From assembly GCA_016793585.1 (NCBI GenBank), contig JAEUJR010000859.1, positions 1 to 21,143 on the forward strand: DNA of 21,143 bases, in the 5' to 3' direction. Both the position numbers and the translations under genes were made by a program. Shown here one piece after another: positions 6,133-12,510 of this stretch (position 1 is its first letter; every line of letters begins with the position of its first letter). The notes beneath the pieces were generated by a model. The model was not told the origin of the DNA, did not search any database, and saw nothing but the letters and a program-made list of their open reading frames with translations. This DNA is from Archangium sp. (lineage in GTDB: Bacteria; Myxococcota; Myxococcia; Myxococcales; Myxococcaceae).

Positions 6133-8492
6133 GGCGCACCTCGCGTGAACGTCGGCGACAACGCCACGTGTCTCAAGACGGCCTTCAAGTCTCCCTGGCT
6201 CGTCGTCGCGACGTCCCAGAGCTGCCGGTACAGATCTCGTTCATCGTCGCGGTAGCGAAGCTCGCGGCCCATCAGCAGGCGGAACTGCATCGCGATCATG
6301 CGGCGCACGAAGGCCTCCTTCTTCACGGCCTTGATCGAGAACGCCTCGATGCCGTTGCCCTTGTACGGGTACGTGGCGACGAGCGACCGATCGGAGTCGT
6401 CGATGGGCTGCCCCTGCTCGTCCATCGTGCGGTAGCTGCCGTCGTCGGCCCACTTCAGGCGCTGGTGCGCGAGCGGCGTGAGCAGCTGGTGGCACGAGTA
6501 GCAGATGCTGGTCGGGTCGACGGTCGAGGTGGCGGTCGCCGTGCCGCGCTGGTCGAAGACCTCGGGCGGCACCTCGAACACCGTGCCCATGAAGCCGCTC
6601 AGCACGCGCGCGGGGTAGTTGTAGTGCGGCAGGCCCGGCTTGCTGCCGACGTACCCCTTCATCGTGAGCACGCCCGTCTTGCCGTGCTCCGCGGCCCGCG
6701 CCTGCTTCGCGCCGTTGCCATCGACCGTGAAGTCGGCGTCGAGAATTCGGGCGAAGGGCAGGCGATTCACCACGACGTGCGTCCACAGGCGGGCGGGCTC
6801 GTCGCTCTCTGGCGTGCCCTGGCTCTCGATGCGCAGCTGCACCCGCGTGAAGTAGTACTTCTCGAAGTCTGGGCTCGCGAGCGCAGCGTCGACGAAGGCC
6901 GGGTAGCCCTGCGTCGACAGCACGTTCAGCTCGGCCGTGGTGGGCGGGCGGCCGAGCAGGTGCTGCGAGAGGCCGACGGCGATGAGTCGCTCACGCGCCG
7001 CGCCCGTCACCGACGCGAACGAGGGAGGCACCGTGAAGAGGAAGTCGGGGTGACGCACGAGCGCCTCGCACACGCCGCTCCACGCTTCGGGCTGCGTGCC
7101 GCCCAGCACGGCGAGATCGCGCAGCAGCGTGTACGTGGTGCCCTGCTCCGTCGCCGTCGCGGGCCTGAAGAGCATTCGCTGGAAGAGCGTGTCGATGGCG
7201 GCCTTCGCCGCAGTCGAACGCGTCGAGCCCGTGCCCTGCCCCAGCGGCCCCGTGATGGTGAAACGGTCGAGGTAGACGTTGCGATCGCCACCGGCCACCG
7301 CGGGGTTGTCGTAGTCGTTGATGTAGCTGACGGTGACGGGCTGGCGGCCGGCCGCGGTGATGCGAATGACGACCGACTGCTCGACGTATTGGGCCTGGTC
7401 GGTGAACGTGAGCGGCATCGAGGCCTGCACCGCGCCCAGGCGCACGTCGATCTTCGGGCCGTTGCCGCCGTCGTCGTTGTCGGCCTTCGCCCGCACGGTC
7501 ACGCGGTAGTCACCCGGCGCGAGCGCGTCGAAGTCGGCCGTGAGATCGCAGTTCGTGTAGCAGAAGAAGCCTGCCGGGTTGGTCGAGGCGCTGCCCACGT
7601 TCGCGCGGTTGCCGATGTTCACCGTCTCGGCCTCGAAGGTCGTCGTCGTCTCGGCGGGCACGTCGATGATCGGCGCCACCACGTCGATGCCCTGGAAGGG
7701 GCCAGTCTTCGCGCTCGCGGCGCGGCCGCAGACATCGGGAGCGAGCTGATCGAGCCCCAGCAGGAACTCCGGCGTCGACGCGCGGGCCTCGACGAAGTTC
7801 GAGCGAAAGTTCACGCCACCGAAGAGGCCGATGTTCTTGTCGAACCGGTCCTCCATGGCGCCAGCGCCGCCGTCGGGCAACGCCGCCGCGCGGTGCCAGT
7901 CGTCGCTGAAGACCGACGCGACCTTCGCCTTGAGCTGCAGGTAGTTGATGAAGGTGTTGTCGTAGTCGCCGTTGGCTCCGCCGTCCCACGCCGAGAGCAG
8001 CTCGGGGGGAAACTGCTCGTCGGCCGCGAGCCCGCCGCTCTGCTCGAGGCCCTCGATCATGCAGCTCACCCGCGCGACCGCTTCGATCTGCGCCTTCGAC
8101 CAGGCGGGCAGGCCCTGCGGCATGCGGGTGCGAACGTCAGGGTTGGTGAGGCGCGACACGAAGCTGCCCGGCTGATCCTTGAACCAGTTCGCGGCGCGCA
8201 GGCGGTGGAACGTCTCGGTGCCGTCTTCGGTCACCACGAACATGCGGCTCGACGTCGAGGCGTGACAGGCGATGCAGCCGCGCTCGGCGCCAACCACGGT
8301 CGGATGAACCTGCGTCGTGTAGGCCTCGACGATCGCCTCGAGCCGAATGCCGACGTAGTCGGAGGGCGTGCAGGAGAGATCGGGCGCGGGCCCCGTCTCG
8401 TCTGGCGTCATGCCCTCGCCAGTCACCTCGCCGATGATGCCCTCGCAGCCAGAAGCGGCGGCGAGCAGGCCCACGAGCAACACACGTCGCAT
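6129..8492 (-). CDS. Di-haem c-type lipoprotein with DUF1592, DUF1588 and DUF1585 regions and a carbohydrate-binding-like domain
   Basis: Seen: 787 residues. The lipobox AASGC puts the lipidated cysteine at residue 16. Two CXXCH haem sites lie at C73-H77 and C664-H668, with RMPQGLP at 123-129 offering a methionine ligand for the first. A beta-rich insert at about 280-416 ends in NDYDNP and VYLDRFTI, like CBM60-type xylan-binding modules. RHPDFLF (480-486) marks the DUF1592 region. The long stretch around the second haem matches DUF1588, including DPTSICYSCH. The last 65 residues match DUF1585. Known: such proteins are frequent in Planctomycetes, Verrucomicrobia and myxobacteria, and their function is not established. 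The start ATG 8492 has AGAGG 6 bases upstream. The gene is coupled to the DUF1501 gene by a 4-base overlap. Confidence 0.85.
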   Translation of the reverse strand: MRRVLLVGLLAAASGCEGIIGEVTGEGMTPDETGPAPDLSCTPSDYVGIRLEAIVEAYTTQVHPTVVGAERGCIACHASTSSRMFVVTEDGTETFHRLRAANWFKDQPGSFVSRLTNPDVRTRMPQGLPAWSKAQIEAVARVSCMIEGLEQSGGLAADEQFPPELLSAWDGGANGDYDNTFINYLQLKAKVASVFSDDWHRAAALPDGGAGAMEDRFDKNIGLFGGVNFRSNFVEARASTPEFLLGLDQLAPDVCGRAASAKTGPFQGIDVVAPIIDVPAETTTTFEAETVNIGNRANVGSASTNPAGFFCYTNCDLTADFDALAPGDYRVTVRAKADNDDGGNGPKIDVRLGAVQASMPLTFTDQAQYVEQSVVIRITAAGRQPVTVSYINDYDNPAVAGGDRNVYLDRFTITGPLGQGTGSTRSTAAKAAIDTLFQRMLFRPATATEQGTTYTLLRDLAVLGGTQPEAWSGVCEALVRHPDFLFTVPPSFASVTGAARERLIAVGLSQHLLGRPPTTAELNVLSTQGYPAFVDAALASPDFEKYYFTRVQLRIESQGTPESDEPARLWTHVVVNRLPFARILDADFTVDGNGAKQARAAEHGKTGVLTMKGYVGSKPGLPHYNYPARVLSGFMGTVFEVPPEVFDQRGTATATSTVDPTSICYSCHQLLTPLAHQRLKWADDGSYRTMDEQGQPIDDSDRSLVATYPYKGNGIEAFSIKAVKKEAFVRRMIAMQFRLLMGRELRYRDDERDLYRQLWDVATTSQGDLKAVLRHVALSPTFTRGAP

Positions 8493-8546
8493 GAAGAACC
8501 TCTCGAACGGCTGATGGGTGCGGGAGCCATGAGTGTGACAGCCAAC

Positions 8547-8569
8547 CGCGCCCGTTCAAGGAGGGCGTG
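8547..8569 (-). terminator. Weak candidate hairpin after the TSP3/OmpA gene
   Basis: A 7-base-pair stem (CGCGCCC with GGGCGTG, one G-T pair) has a 9-base loop. It lies just past the stop of the minus-strand OmpA gene and before the next minus-strand gene. No run of T follows, so it would not be a classical Rho-independent terminator. It may be chance in GC-rich DNA. Confidence 0.25.
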
Positions 8570-8587
8570 CTGCCACCTGGGCCCACA

Positions 8588-9865
8588 TCACTGCTCGACG
8601 ATGTTGAACTCGGTGCGGCGGTTCTCTGCGCGGCCCGACGCGGTGCTGTTGCTCGCGATGGGCTTGGTCTCACCGAAGCCGACCGACTCCATGCGTGCGG
8701 GGTCGATGTTGAGCTTGATGAGGGCGGCGCGAACGGAGTCGGCACGAGCCTGCGAGAGGCGCATGTTCTTCACGTCGTCGCCCACCGAGTCGGTGTGGCC
8801 CTCGATGCGCACCCGCTTGATGTTCGGGTTGTCCTTCAGCGCCTGGGCAACCTCGCTCAAGATCTGCTGGCTCACCGCGCCGACGATCTTCGCGCTGCCG
8901 GTGGCGAAGTTGATCTGCTTCTTGATCTCGATGCGATCTTTCGTGACCTGCACCAGCGAGTACTTCTTCGGGCAGCCCTTGTTGTCGACCGGGCCGGGCT
9001 GGTTCGGGCACTCGTCCTTGTCGTCGAGCACCGTGTCTTGATCGTTGTCGGGGTCGGGGCAGCCGTCGTCGTCTTCGAACAGATCCTTGTCTTCAGCGAC
9101 CAGCTTGCAGCGATCGCTCGAGTCGGGAATGCCGTCGCTGTCGTTGTCGAGATCGGGGCAGCCGTCTTCGTCCTGGAAGTCGTCCTTGTCTTCAGGCTCG
9201 TTCGGGCACTTGTCCTTGTCGTCGGGAATGCCGTCGCCGTCCTTGTCGGTGACGGGGCAGCCGAAGTTCTGAATCGGGCCGGCCTCGACCGGGCACTTGT
9301 CGGCGCCGTCGACGATGCCGTCGTTGTCGTTGTCGGCCTCGGGGCAGCCGTCTTCGTCCTGGAAGTTGTCTTTGTCTTCCGGCTGATCGGGGCACGAGTC
9401 GGCAGGGTCGGGAATGAGATCGCCGTCGCGATCTTTCGGAGCCTCGACCGGGCAGCCCTTGTTCTCGGGCGGGCCGGGCAGGCGCGGGCACTTGTCGTCT
9501 TTGTCGACCACGCCGTCGCCGTCGGTGTCGGTCTCTTCGATCTTCACGACGAGCTGGGGCGGCTCCTTCACGACGACCTGGCGCGGGGCGCAGTCTTTCG
9601 AGAGCAGCAGGGCCTTCTTCGACGCGGTCTCGGAGTCGAGAATGTGGTCGTGCGCGCGGCTCGAGTTGCCCTGCTCGAGCTCACCGAGCGCGAAGTCGAG
9701 GTTGGCTTCGGCCGAGGCGAGCTCACGGGGGGCACAGCGCATGGCGCCCGAGCGTTTCGCGCGCTCGATGTCGCCCTTGATGATGTCGGCCGAGGCGCGA
9801 ATCTGTGCAGAGCTGAAGCAGCCCGCGGTCAGCAGCAGCGAGAGGCCCAGGAAGACTGAACGCAT
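8588..9865 (-). CDS. OmpA-domain lipoprotein with thrombospondin type 3 calcium repeats
   Basis: Seen: 425 residues from ATG 9865. The lipobox LLTAGC places the lipidated cysteine at 16. A helical stretch follows (about 45-92). Six Asp-rich units of the form DxDxDGxxDxxDxC start near 113, 145, 178, 207, 240 and 273; the sixth has T for G. Between them lie three EDKDxFxDxDGCP units and three GPxxNxGCP units. The OmpA domain spans about 310-425, with HTDS (357-360), D359 and R374 at the peptidoglycan-binding spacing, and NRR at 415-417. Known: the repeats bind calcium and form a rigid rod, and such OmpF-like porins or tethers link the outer membrane to peptidoglycan. ATG 9865 overlaps the upstream stop by one base (TGATG) and has GAGG 8 bases upstream; GTG at 9868 is the alternative. 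Confidence 0.88.
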   Translation of the reverse strand: MRSVFLGLSLLLTAGCFSSAQIRASADIIKGDIERAKRSGAMRCAPRELASAEANLDFALGELEQGNSSRAHDHILDSETASKKALLLSKDCAPRQVVVKEPPQLVVKIEETDTDGDGVVDKDDKCPRLPGPPENKGCPVEAPKDRDGDLIPDPADSCPDQPEDKDNFQDEDGCPEADNDNDGIVDGADKCPVEAGPIQNFGCPVTDKDGDGIPDDKDKCPNEPEDKDDFQDEDGCPDLDNDSDGIPDSSDRCKLVAEDKDLFEDDDGCPDPDNDQDTVLDDKDECPNQPGPVDNKGCPKKYSLVQVTKDRIEIKKQINFATGSAKIVGAVSQQILSEVAQALKDNPNIKRVRIEGHTDSVGDDVKNMRLSQARADSVRAALIKLNIDPARMESVGFGETKPIASNSTASGRAENRRTEFNIVEQ

Positions 9866-10203
9866 CACTCCGGCCTCGCGGTCGGCGCGTTCACGGGCGC
9901 GGGAGCCTCGGTGCGCCGCACGGTGCGAACGGCGCCGTCACGGGCGCGGGTGGCGAAGTCGACGGCCTTCTTCGCATAGTCGACCGCCTGCTCGAAGTCG
10001 GCGTAGCCCACCTCTTCCTTCGACTTGTGGAGGTAGAGGTTCGCAGCAGTCCACTCGTACGGAGCGAGCTTCTCGGCCTGCGCCGTCCGGGCTGCCTCGA
10101 GCATCGTCTCGGCATCCATCAGGAAGCTGGTCGATTGAACCGGGCCACAGGCCGCACAGAGTGTGGCCGCGGCGAGGACGATGGCGAGACGTGCCCCGAG
10201 CAT
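9865..10203 (-). CDS. DUF4398-like lipoprotein
   Basis: Seen: 112 residues from ATG 10203. A hydrophobic leader ends in LCAAC with the likely lipidated cysteine at 19; the -3 residue is Cys, a slightly unusual lipobox. A mature helical part follows with the pattern APYEWTAANLYLHKSKEE, then DFEQAVDYAKKAVDFA, as in DUF4398 proteins. The tail is rich in Pro/Ala. Known: DUF4398 proteins often sit beside OmpA genes, and their function is unknown. The gene overlaps the OmpA gene start by one base and probably shares its transcript. Start choice: the leader favours 10203, where GGGAG is 12 bases away. GTG 10269 has GGAGGA at an ideal 7 bases but would push the lipobox to residue 41. Confidence 0.75.
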   Translation of the reverse strand: MLGARLAIVLAAATLCAACGPVQSTSFLMDAETMLEAARTAQAEKLAPYEWTAANLYLHKSKEEVGYADFEQAVDYAKKAVDFATRARDGAVRTVRRTEAPAPVNAPTARPE

Positions 10204-10276
10204 CAGGCGGCGACGCTCCCACGGTGGGACAAGGTGGTCAACGTTTTGGGCAGGTTGATTTGCGCTCACCGGCAGA

Positions 10277-10295
10277 TCCTCCGTATGTAGGAGGA
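10277..10295. repeat. Perfect inverted repeat overlapping ribosome sites on both strands
   Basis: TCCTCC, 7 bases (GTATGTA), GGAGGA. The right arm forms a plus-strand AGGAGG that ends one base before the ATG of the small gene at 10296. The left arm read on the minus strand is GGAGGA, 7 bases before a GTG at 10269. It could be an operator for the divergent genes, or an RNA hairpin hiding the ribosome site. Six-base arms can also arise by chance. Confidence 0.4.
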
Positions 10296-10550
10296 ATGGC
10301 GAACCCGAAGATTCCGACAGGATCCACCCCCTCCGCTCCGAACGAGCGGCCACGAGCCCAGGTGGCCTACGAAGGTGAAGACGAATTCAGCGCGATGTCG
10401 CTCGACCCTTCGCGCAAGAAGGGGCTGAAGCAGGCCGAGTCGCTGGCGCCCGGCGCTCCCGGGCAGCGCAAAGAGGTGAAGGTCGACGAGCTCAAGAGCA
10501 CGAACGAGTCGGGCATCGTGGGCCTCTTCCGGAAGATCTTCGCGAAATGA
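10296..10550 (+). CDS. Small unrecognised hydrophilic protein
   Basis: This protein of 84 residues has no recognised family. The first 50 residues are polar, Pro-rich and probably disordered. A charged stretch KEVKVDELKST (59-69) follows, then a short amphipathic C-terminal helix GIVGLFRKIFAK (73-84) that could touch a membrane. There is no signal peptide. The stop shares ATGA with the start of the DUF962 gene, so the two genes are coupled. The start is the first ATG after the divergent spacer. AGGAGG lies only one base before it, too close for normal initiation, so a different start or structure-controlled translation is possible. The long open frame upstream of 10296 lies opposite two lipoprotein genes and is not used. 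Confidence 0.65.
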   Translation: MANPKIPTGSTPSAPNERPRAQVAYEGEDEFSAMSLDPSRKKGLKQAESLAPGAPGQRKEVKVDELKSTNESGIVGLFRKIFAK

Positions 10551-10912
10551 GCACCGACCGCTTTCAGTCGTTCGAGGCCTTCTGGCCCTTCTATCTCGGT
10601 GAACACAGCCTGCCGGCCACACGCTGGTTCCACTTCGTGGGCTCGTGCCTCGCGCTGCTCACGGTGGTGAGCGCGGTGGTGACGCTGCAGCCCCTCTATG
10701 CGCTCGGGGCGCTCTTCTGGGGTTACGGCTTCGCGTGGGTCAGCCACTTCTTCATCGAGAAGAACCGGCCCGCGACCTTCACGTACCCGCTCTGGTCGTT
10801 CATGGGCGACTGGAAGATGTGGGCGTTCATGGCGACGGGAAAGCTCGACGCCGAGCTCAAGCGCCTCAACGTCACGCCGAAGACGTCAGCGGCCTCGCAG
10901 CCGACGACCTGA
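10547..10912 (+). CDS. DUF962 / Mpo1-like membrane protein
   Basis: This 121-residue protein shows the short DUF962 pattern: FYLGEHSLPATRWFHFVG near the start, hydrophobic helices at about 30-48 and 50-68, then WVSHFFIEKNRPATF (65-79) and YPLWSFMGDWKMW (80-92). Conserved histidines are at 20, 29 and 67. Known: the yeast relative Mpo1 is an iron-dependent dioxygenase that removes one carbon from 2-hydroxy fatty acids in the endoplasmic reticulum. Bacterial members are mostly uncharacterised, so the reaction here is inference. The N- and C-terminal ends should face the cytoplasm. The gene overlaps the small upstream gene by 4 bases and ends one base before the opposite-strand TPR/PEGA gene. Confidence 0.85.
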   Translation: MSTDRFQSFEAFWPFYLGEHSLPATRWFHFVGSCLALLTVVSAVVTLQPLYALGALFWGYGFAWVSHFFIEKNRPATFTYPLWSFMGDWKMWAFMATGKLDAELKRLNVTPKTSAASQPTT

Positions 10913-10913
10913 C

Positions 10914-12404
10914 TCAGAAGCTGCCCGAGACGAACACGCTGCCGCCCTGCGCAGAGGGCATGGCGGTGATCGTCGTCGTTTCTGCAGGGAAGAGCAGGAA
11001 CGTGGCGAGCCCGGCGGCCGCCATTCCCACCCCGGCCGCCATGAGTGAGAACGAGAGCGTCTGGTTGCCGTCGACCCGCGAGATGACGTCGAGCGCCTCG
11101 CGGTGACCGGGGTCACTCGGGTCGGGCAGCTTGTTTGCTTGAACGAGCATGGCGAGGCGGCTGCGATCGCTCGCGCCAGTCGACCACGCCGCGATGCCTC
11201 CGATGAGCGTCGCGCCGCCAGCGCCCATCAACACGAACGAGACGAGCCGCGCCGTCGAGAGCGAGGTCGTGGCCTGCACGGAGGGAGGCGCCGCCGGCAC
11301 TTCGACCGGCTTCTCGGGTGTCTTTTCGACGGGCTGCGTCGGCGGGGGCGTGGCGACCGCGATGGGCGCCGGCGCTTCGGGGCTGACGATGACCGCTGCC
11401 CCCTGCCCCGTCAGCACGAAGGTGGCGAGCGCTCCGAAGGCAGGCTTGCCGCGCGACGGCGTCTGCACCCGGCCTTCTCGAACCATCGAGCCCGTGCGGA
11501 TTTCGTAGCGTGAGGCGACGAACTGGCCCGGCACGCCTCTGGCGCCCTCGAGCCGCACCACGATGAGATCGTCGGCCGTGACGGTGTTGGCGAGCTTGAG
11601 CGCTGCGGCTTCGGCGGCCTTGTCCTTCGCGCCGAGGCACAGCGGCGCCTGCGCCGAGAGCACGCCTTCGGTGGCGAGATCGATCTGAACCTGGCTGTCG
11701 CGAGGCACGCTGACGACGCGGAGGAAGGAGGCGCGATCGGCGGTTCTCACCATCAGCCGGTACGAAGCCGCGGGCAGCTCGAGCTTCAGCGGTGTCACGC
11801 CCATCACCCGGCCCTCGATGAGCACCTCGGCTCCGGGCGTCGACGACTGCACCTGCACGGTCGACTTCTTCTGACGGGCCAGCTCCTTCCGCAGCACCTC
11901 GAACTGGGCGATCACGCTCGGCGTATATTCGTCGGTGCTGAGCGCGTGCGTCGGGTCGACGCGGAGCACGCGGCGGAAGGCGTCGATCGCGTCGGCCTTC
12001 TTCCCCATCGTCTGCGAGACGACGCCCTGCAGCGCCAGCGCCTGCGCGGCGACCTTCCACGGCTGACCGGCGATGGGCGCGCGCTCGAGCTCGGAGAGGG
12101 CCTGCTTGAGCAGGTCGAGGGCCCGATCGTTCTGGCCATTGTAGAAGAGCGTGCGCGCCGACTCGACCTGCCGCTCGACGTCTTCGAGGCTGCGCGTGGG
12201 CCTGGGCCGCACGATGTCGAGCACCACGTCGGGCTCGTAAAGATCGCTCTTGAGCTTCTCGCGCAACGCGCCGCTGAAGTCGTTCAGGCCCGTGACGAGC
12301 TCGACGCTCTGACACTCACCCGCGCCGACCACCAGCGTTCGCGGGGCCGCCTGAGCTGCGCCGCAGACGAGACACCCGACCAACACCGCCCGAGACACGT
12401 TCAA
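10914..12404 (-). CDS. Secreted TPR and PEGA domain protein with C-terminal membrane helices
   Basis: Seen: 496 residues from TTG 12404. A signal peptide (about 1-19, ending AQA) comes first, then helical TPR-like repeats (about 80-155). A PEGA domain (about 181-247) contains STPGAEVLIEGRVMGVTPL. A further mixed region, a Pro-rich linker (about 342-378) and two hydrophobic helices (about 385-407 and 450-472) follow. The C-terminus is SVFVSGSF. Known: PEGA domains are extracytoplasmic beta modules common in myxobacterial envelope proteins, and this domain order recurs there without a proven function. Start choice: GGAGGAG is 7 bases before TTG 12404 but 13 before GTG 12398. Divergent to the PEGA-bearing kinase, which suggests a functional link. 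Confidence 0.78.
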   Translation of the reverse strand: MNVSRAVLVGCLVCGAAQAAPRTLVVGAGECQSVELVTGLNDFSGALREKLKSDLYEPDVVLDIVRPRPTRSLEDVERQVESARTLFYNGQNDRALDLLKQALSELERAPIAGQPWKVAAQALALQGVVSQTMGKKADAIDAFRRVLRVDPTHALSTDEYTPSVIAQFEVLRKELARQKKSTVQVQSSTPGAEVLIEGRVMGVTPLKLELPAASYRLMVRTADRASFLRVVSVPRDSQVQIDLATEGVLSAQAPLCLGAKDKAAEAAALKLANTVTADDLIVVRLEGARGVPGQFVASRYEIRTGSMVREGRVQTPSRGKPAFGALATFVLTGQGAAVIVSPEAPAPIAVATPPPTQPVEKTPEKPVEVPAAPPSVQATTSLSTARLVSFVLMGAGGATLIGGIAAWSTGASDRSRLAMLVQANKLPDPSDPGHREALDVISRVDGNQTLSFSLMAAGVGMAAAGLATFLLFPAETTTITAMPSAQGGSVFVSGSF

Positions 12405-12411
12405 ACGAGAA

Positions 12412-12418
12412 CTCCTCC
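12412..12418 (-). promoter_or_regulatory. Shine-Dalgarno site deciding a TTG start
   Basis: GGAGGAG on the minus strand lies 7 bases before TTG 12404, the proposed start of the TPR/PEGA gene. The next candidate, GTG 12398, would be 13 bases away. No in-frame ATG fits the signal peptide. Confidence 0.6.
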
Positions 12419-12493
12419 CCGTGCTCGGTGTAGCACGGTCGAGGCGCCCGACACGCACACCGAAACTGACGCGCCACCCCCGGTTTCGCAGGC

Positions 12494-12499
12494 TAGAGT
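12494..12499 (+). promoter_or_regulatory. Possible -10 element of the kinase gene
   Basis: TAGAGT ends 11 bases before the ATG at 12511, and no Shine-Dalgarno site is visible between them. This would fit a leaderless or nearly leaderless transcript. There is no convincing -35 element, so the call is weak. Confidence 0.2.
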
Positions 12500-12510
12500 C
12501 GCGCCCGTCG

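Noticed and set aside
8493..8587. Promoter for the di-haem/DUF1501 operon
   Set aside because: The spacer holds a TTGAAC-like hexamer on the minus strand but no acceptable -10 box, so I could not support a promoter call.
6168..9041. 957-codon plus-strand open frame
   Set aside because: It lies opposite the di-haem lipoprotein and part of the OmpA gene, both of which show real domains. Its product is Arg/His/Val-rich with no motif, as expected of an antisense shadow in GC-rich DNA.
8930..9530. Periodic DNA resembling a tandem or CRISPR-like repeat
   Set aside because: The periodicity follows protein-level thrombospondin type 3 repeats in frame. Units are unequal and there are no constant repeats with unique spacers.
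8567..9859. 430-codon plus-strand frame with repeated valine-rich, membrane-like segments
   Set aside because: The valines are the antisense of the aspartate codons in the calcium repeats (GAC read as GTC). The repeat pattern belongs to the minus-strand OmpA protein.
9414..10295. Upstream extension of the small gene at 10296
   Set aside because: The frame is open only because it runs antisense to the two lipoprotein genes; its product is Ser/Arg-rich without motifs.
12421..12510. N-terminal extension of the kinase from GTG 12421
   Set aside because: The 30 extra residues are Arg-rich, lie outside the kinase fold and occupy the divergent promoter space. ATG 12511 starts directly before the kinase domain.
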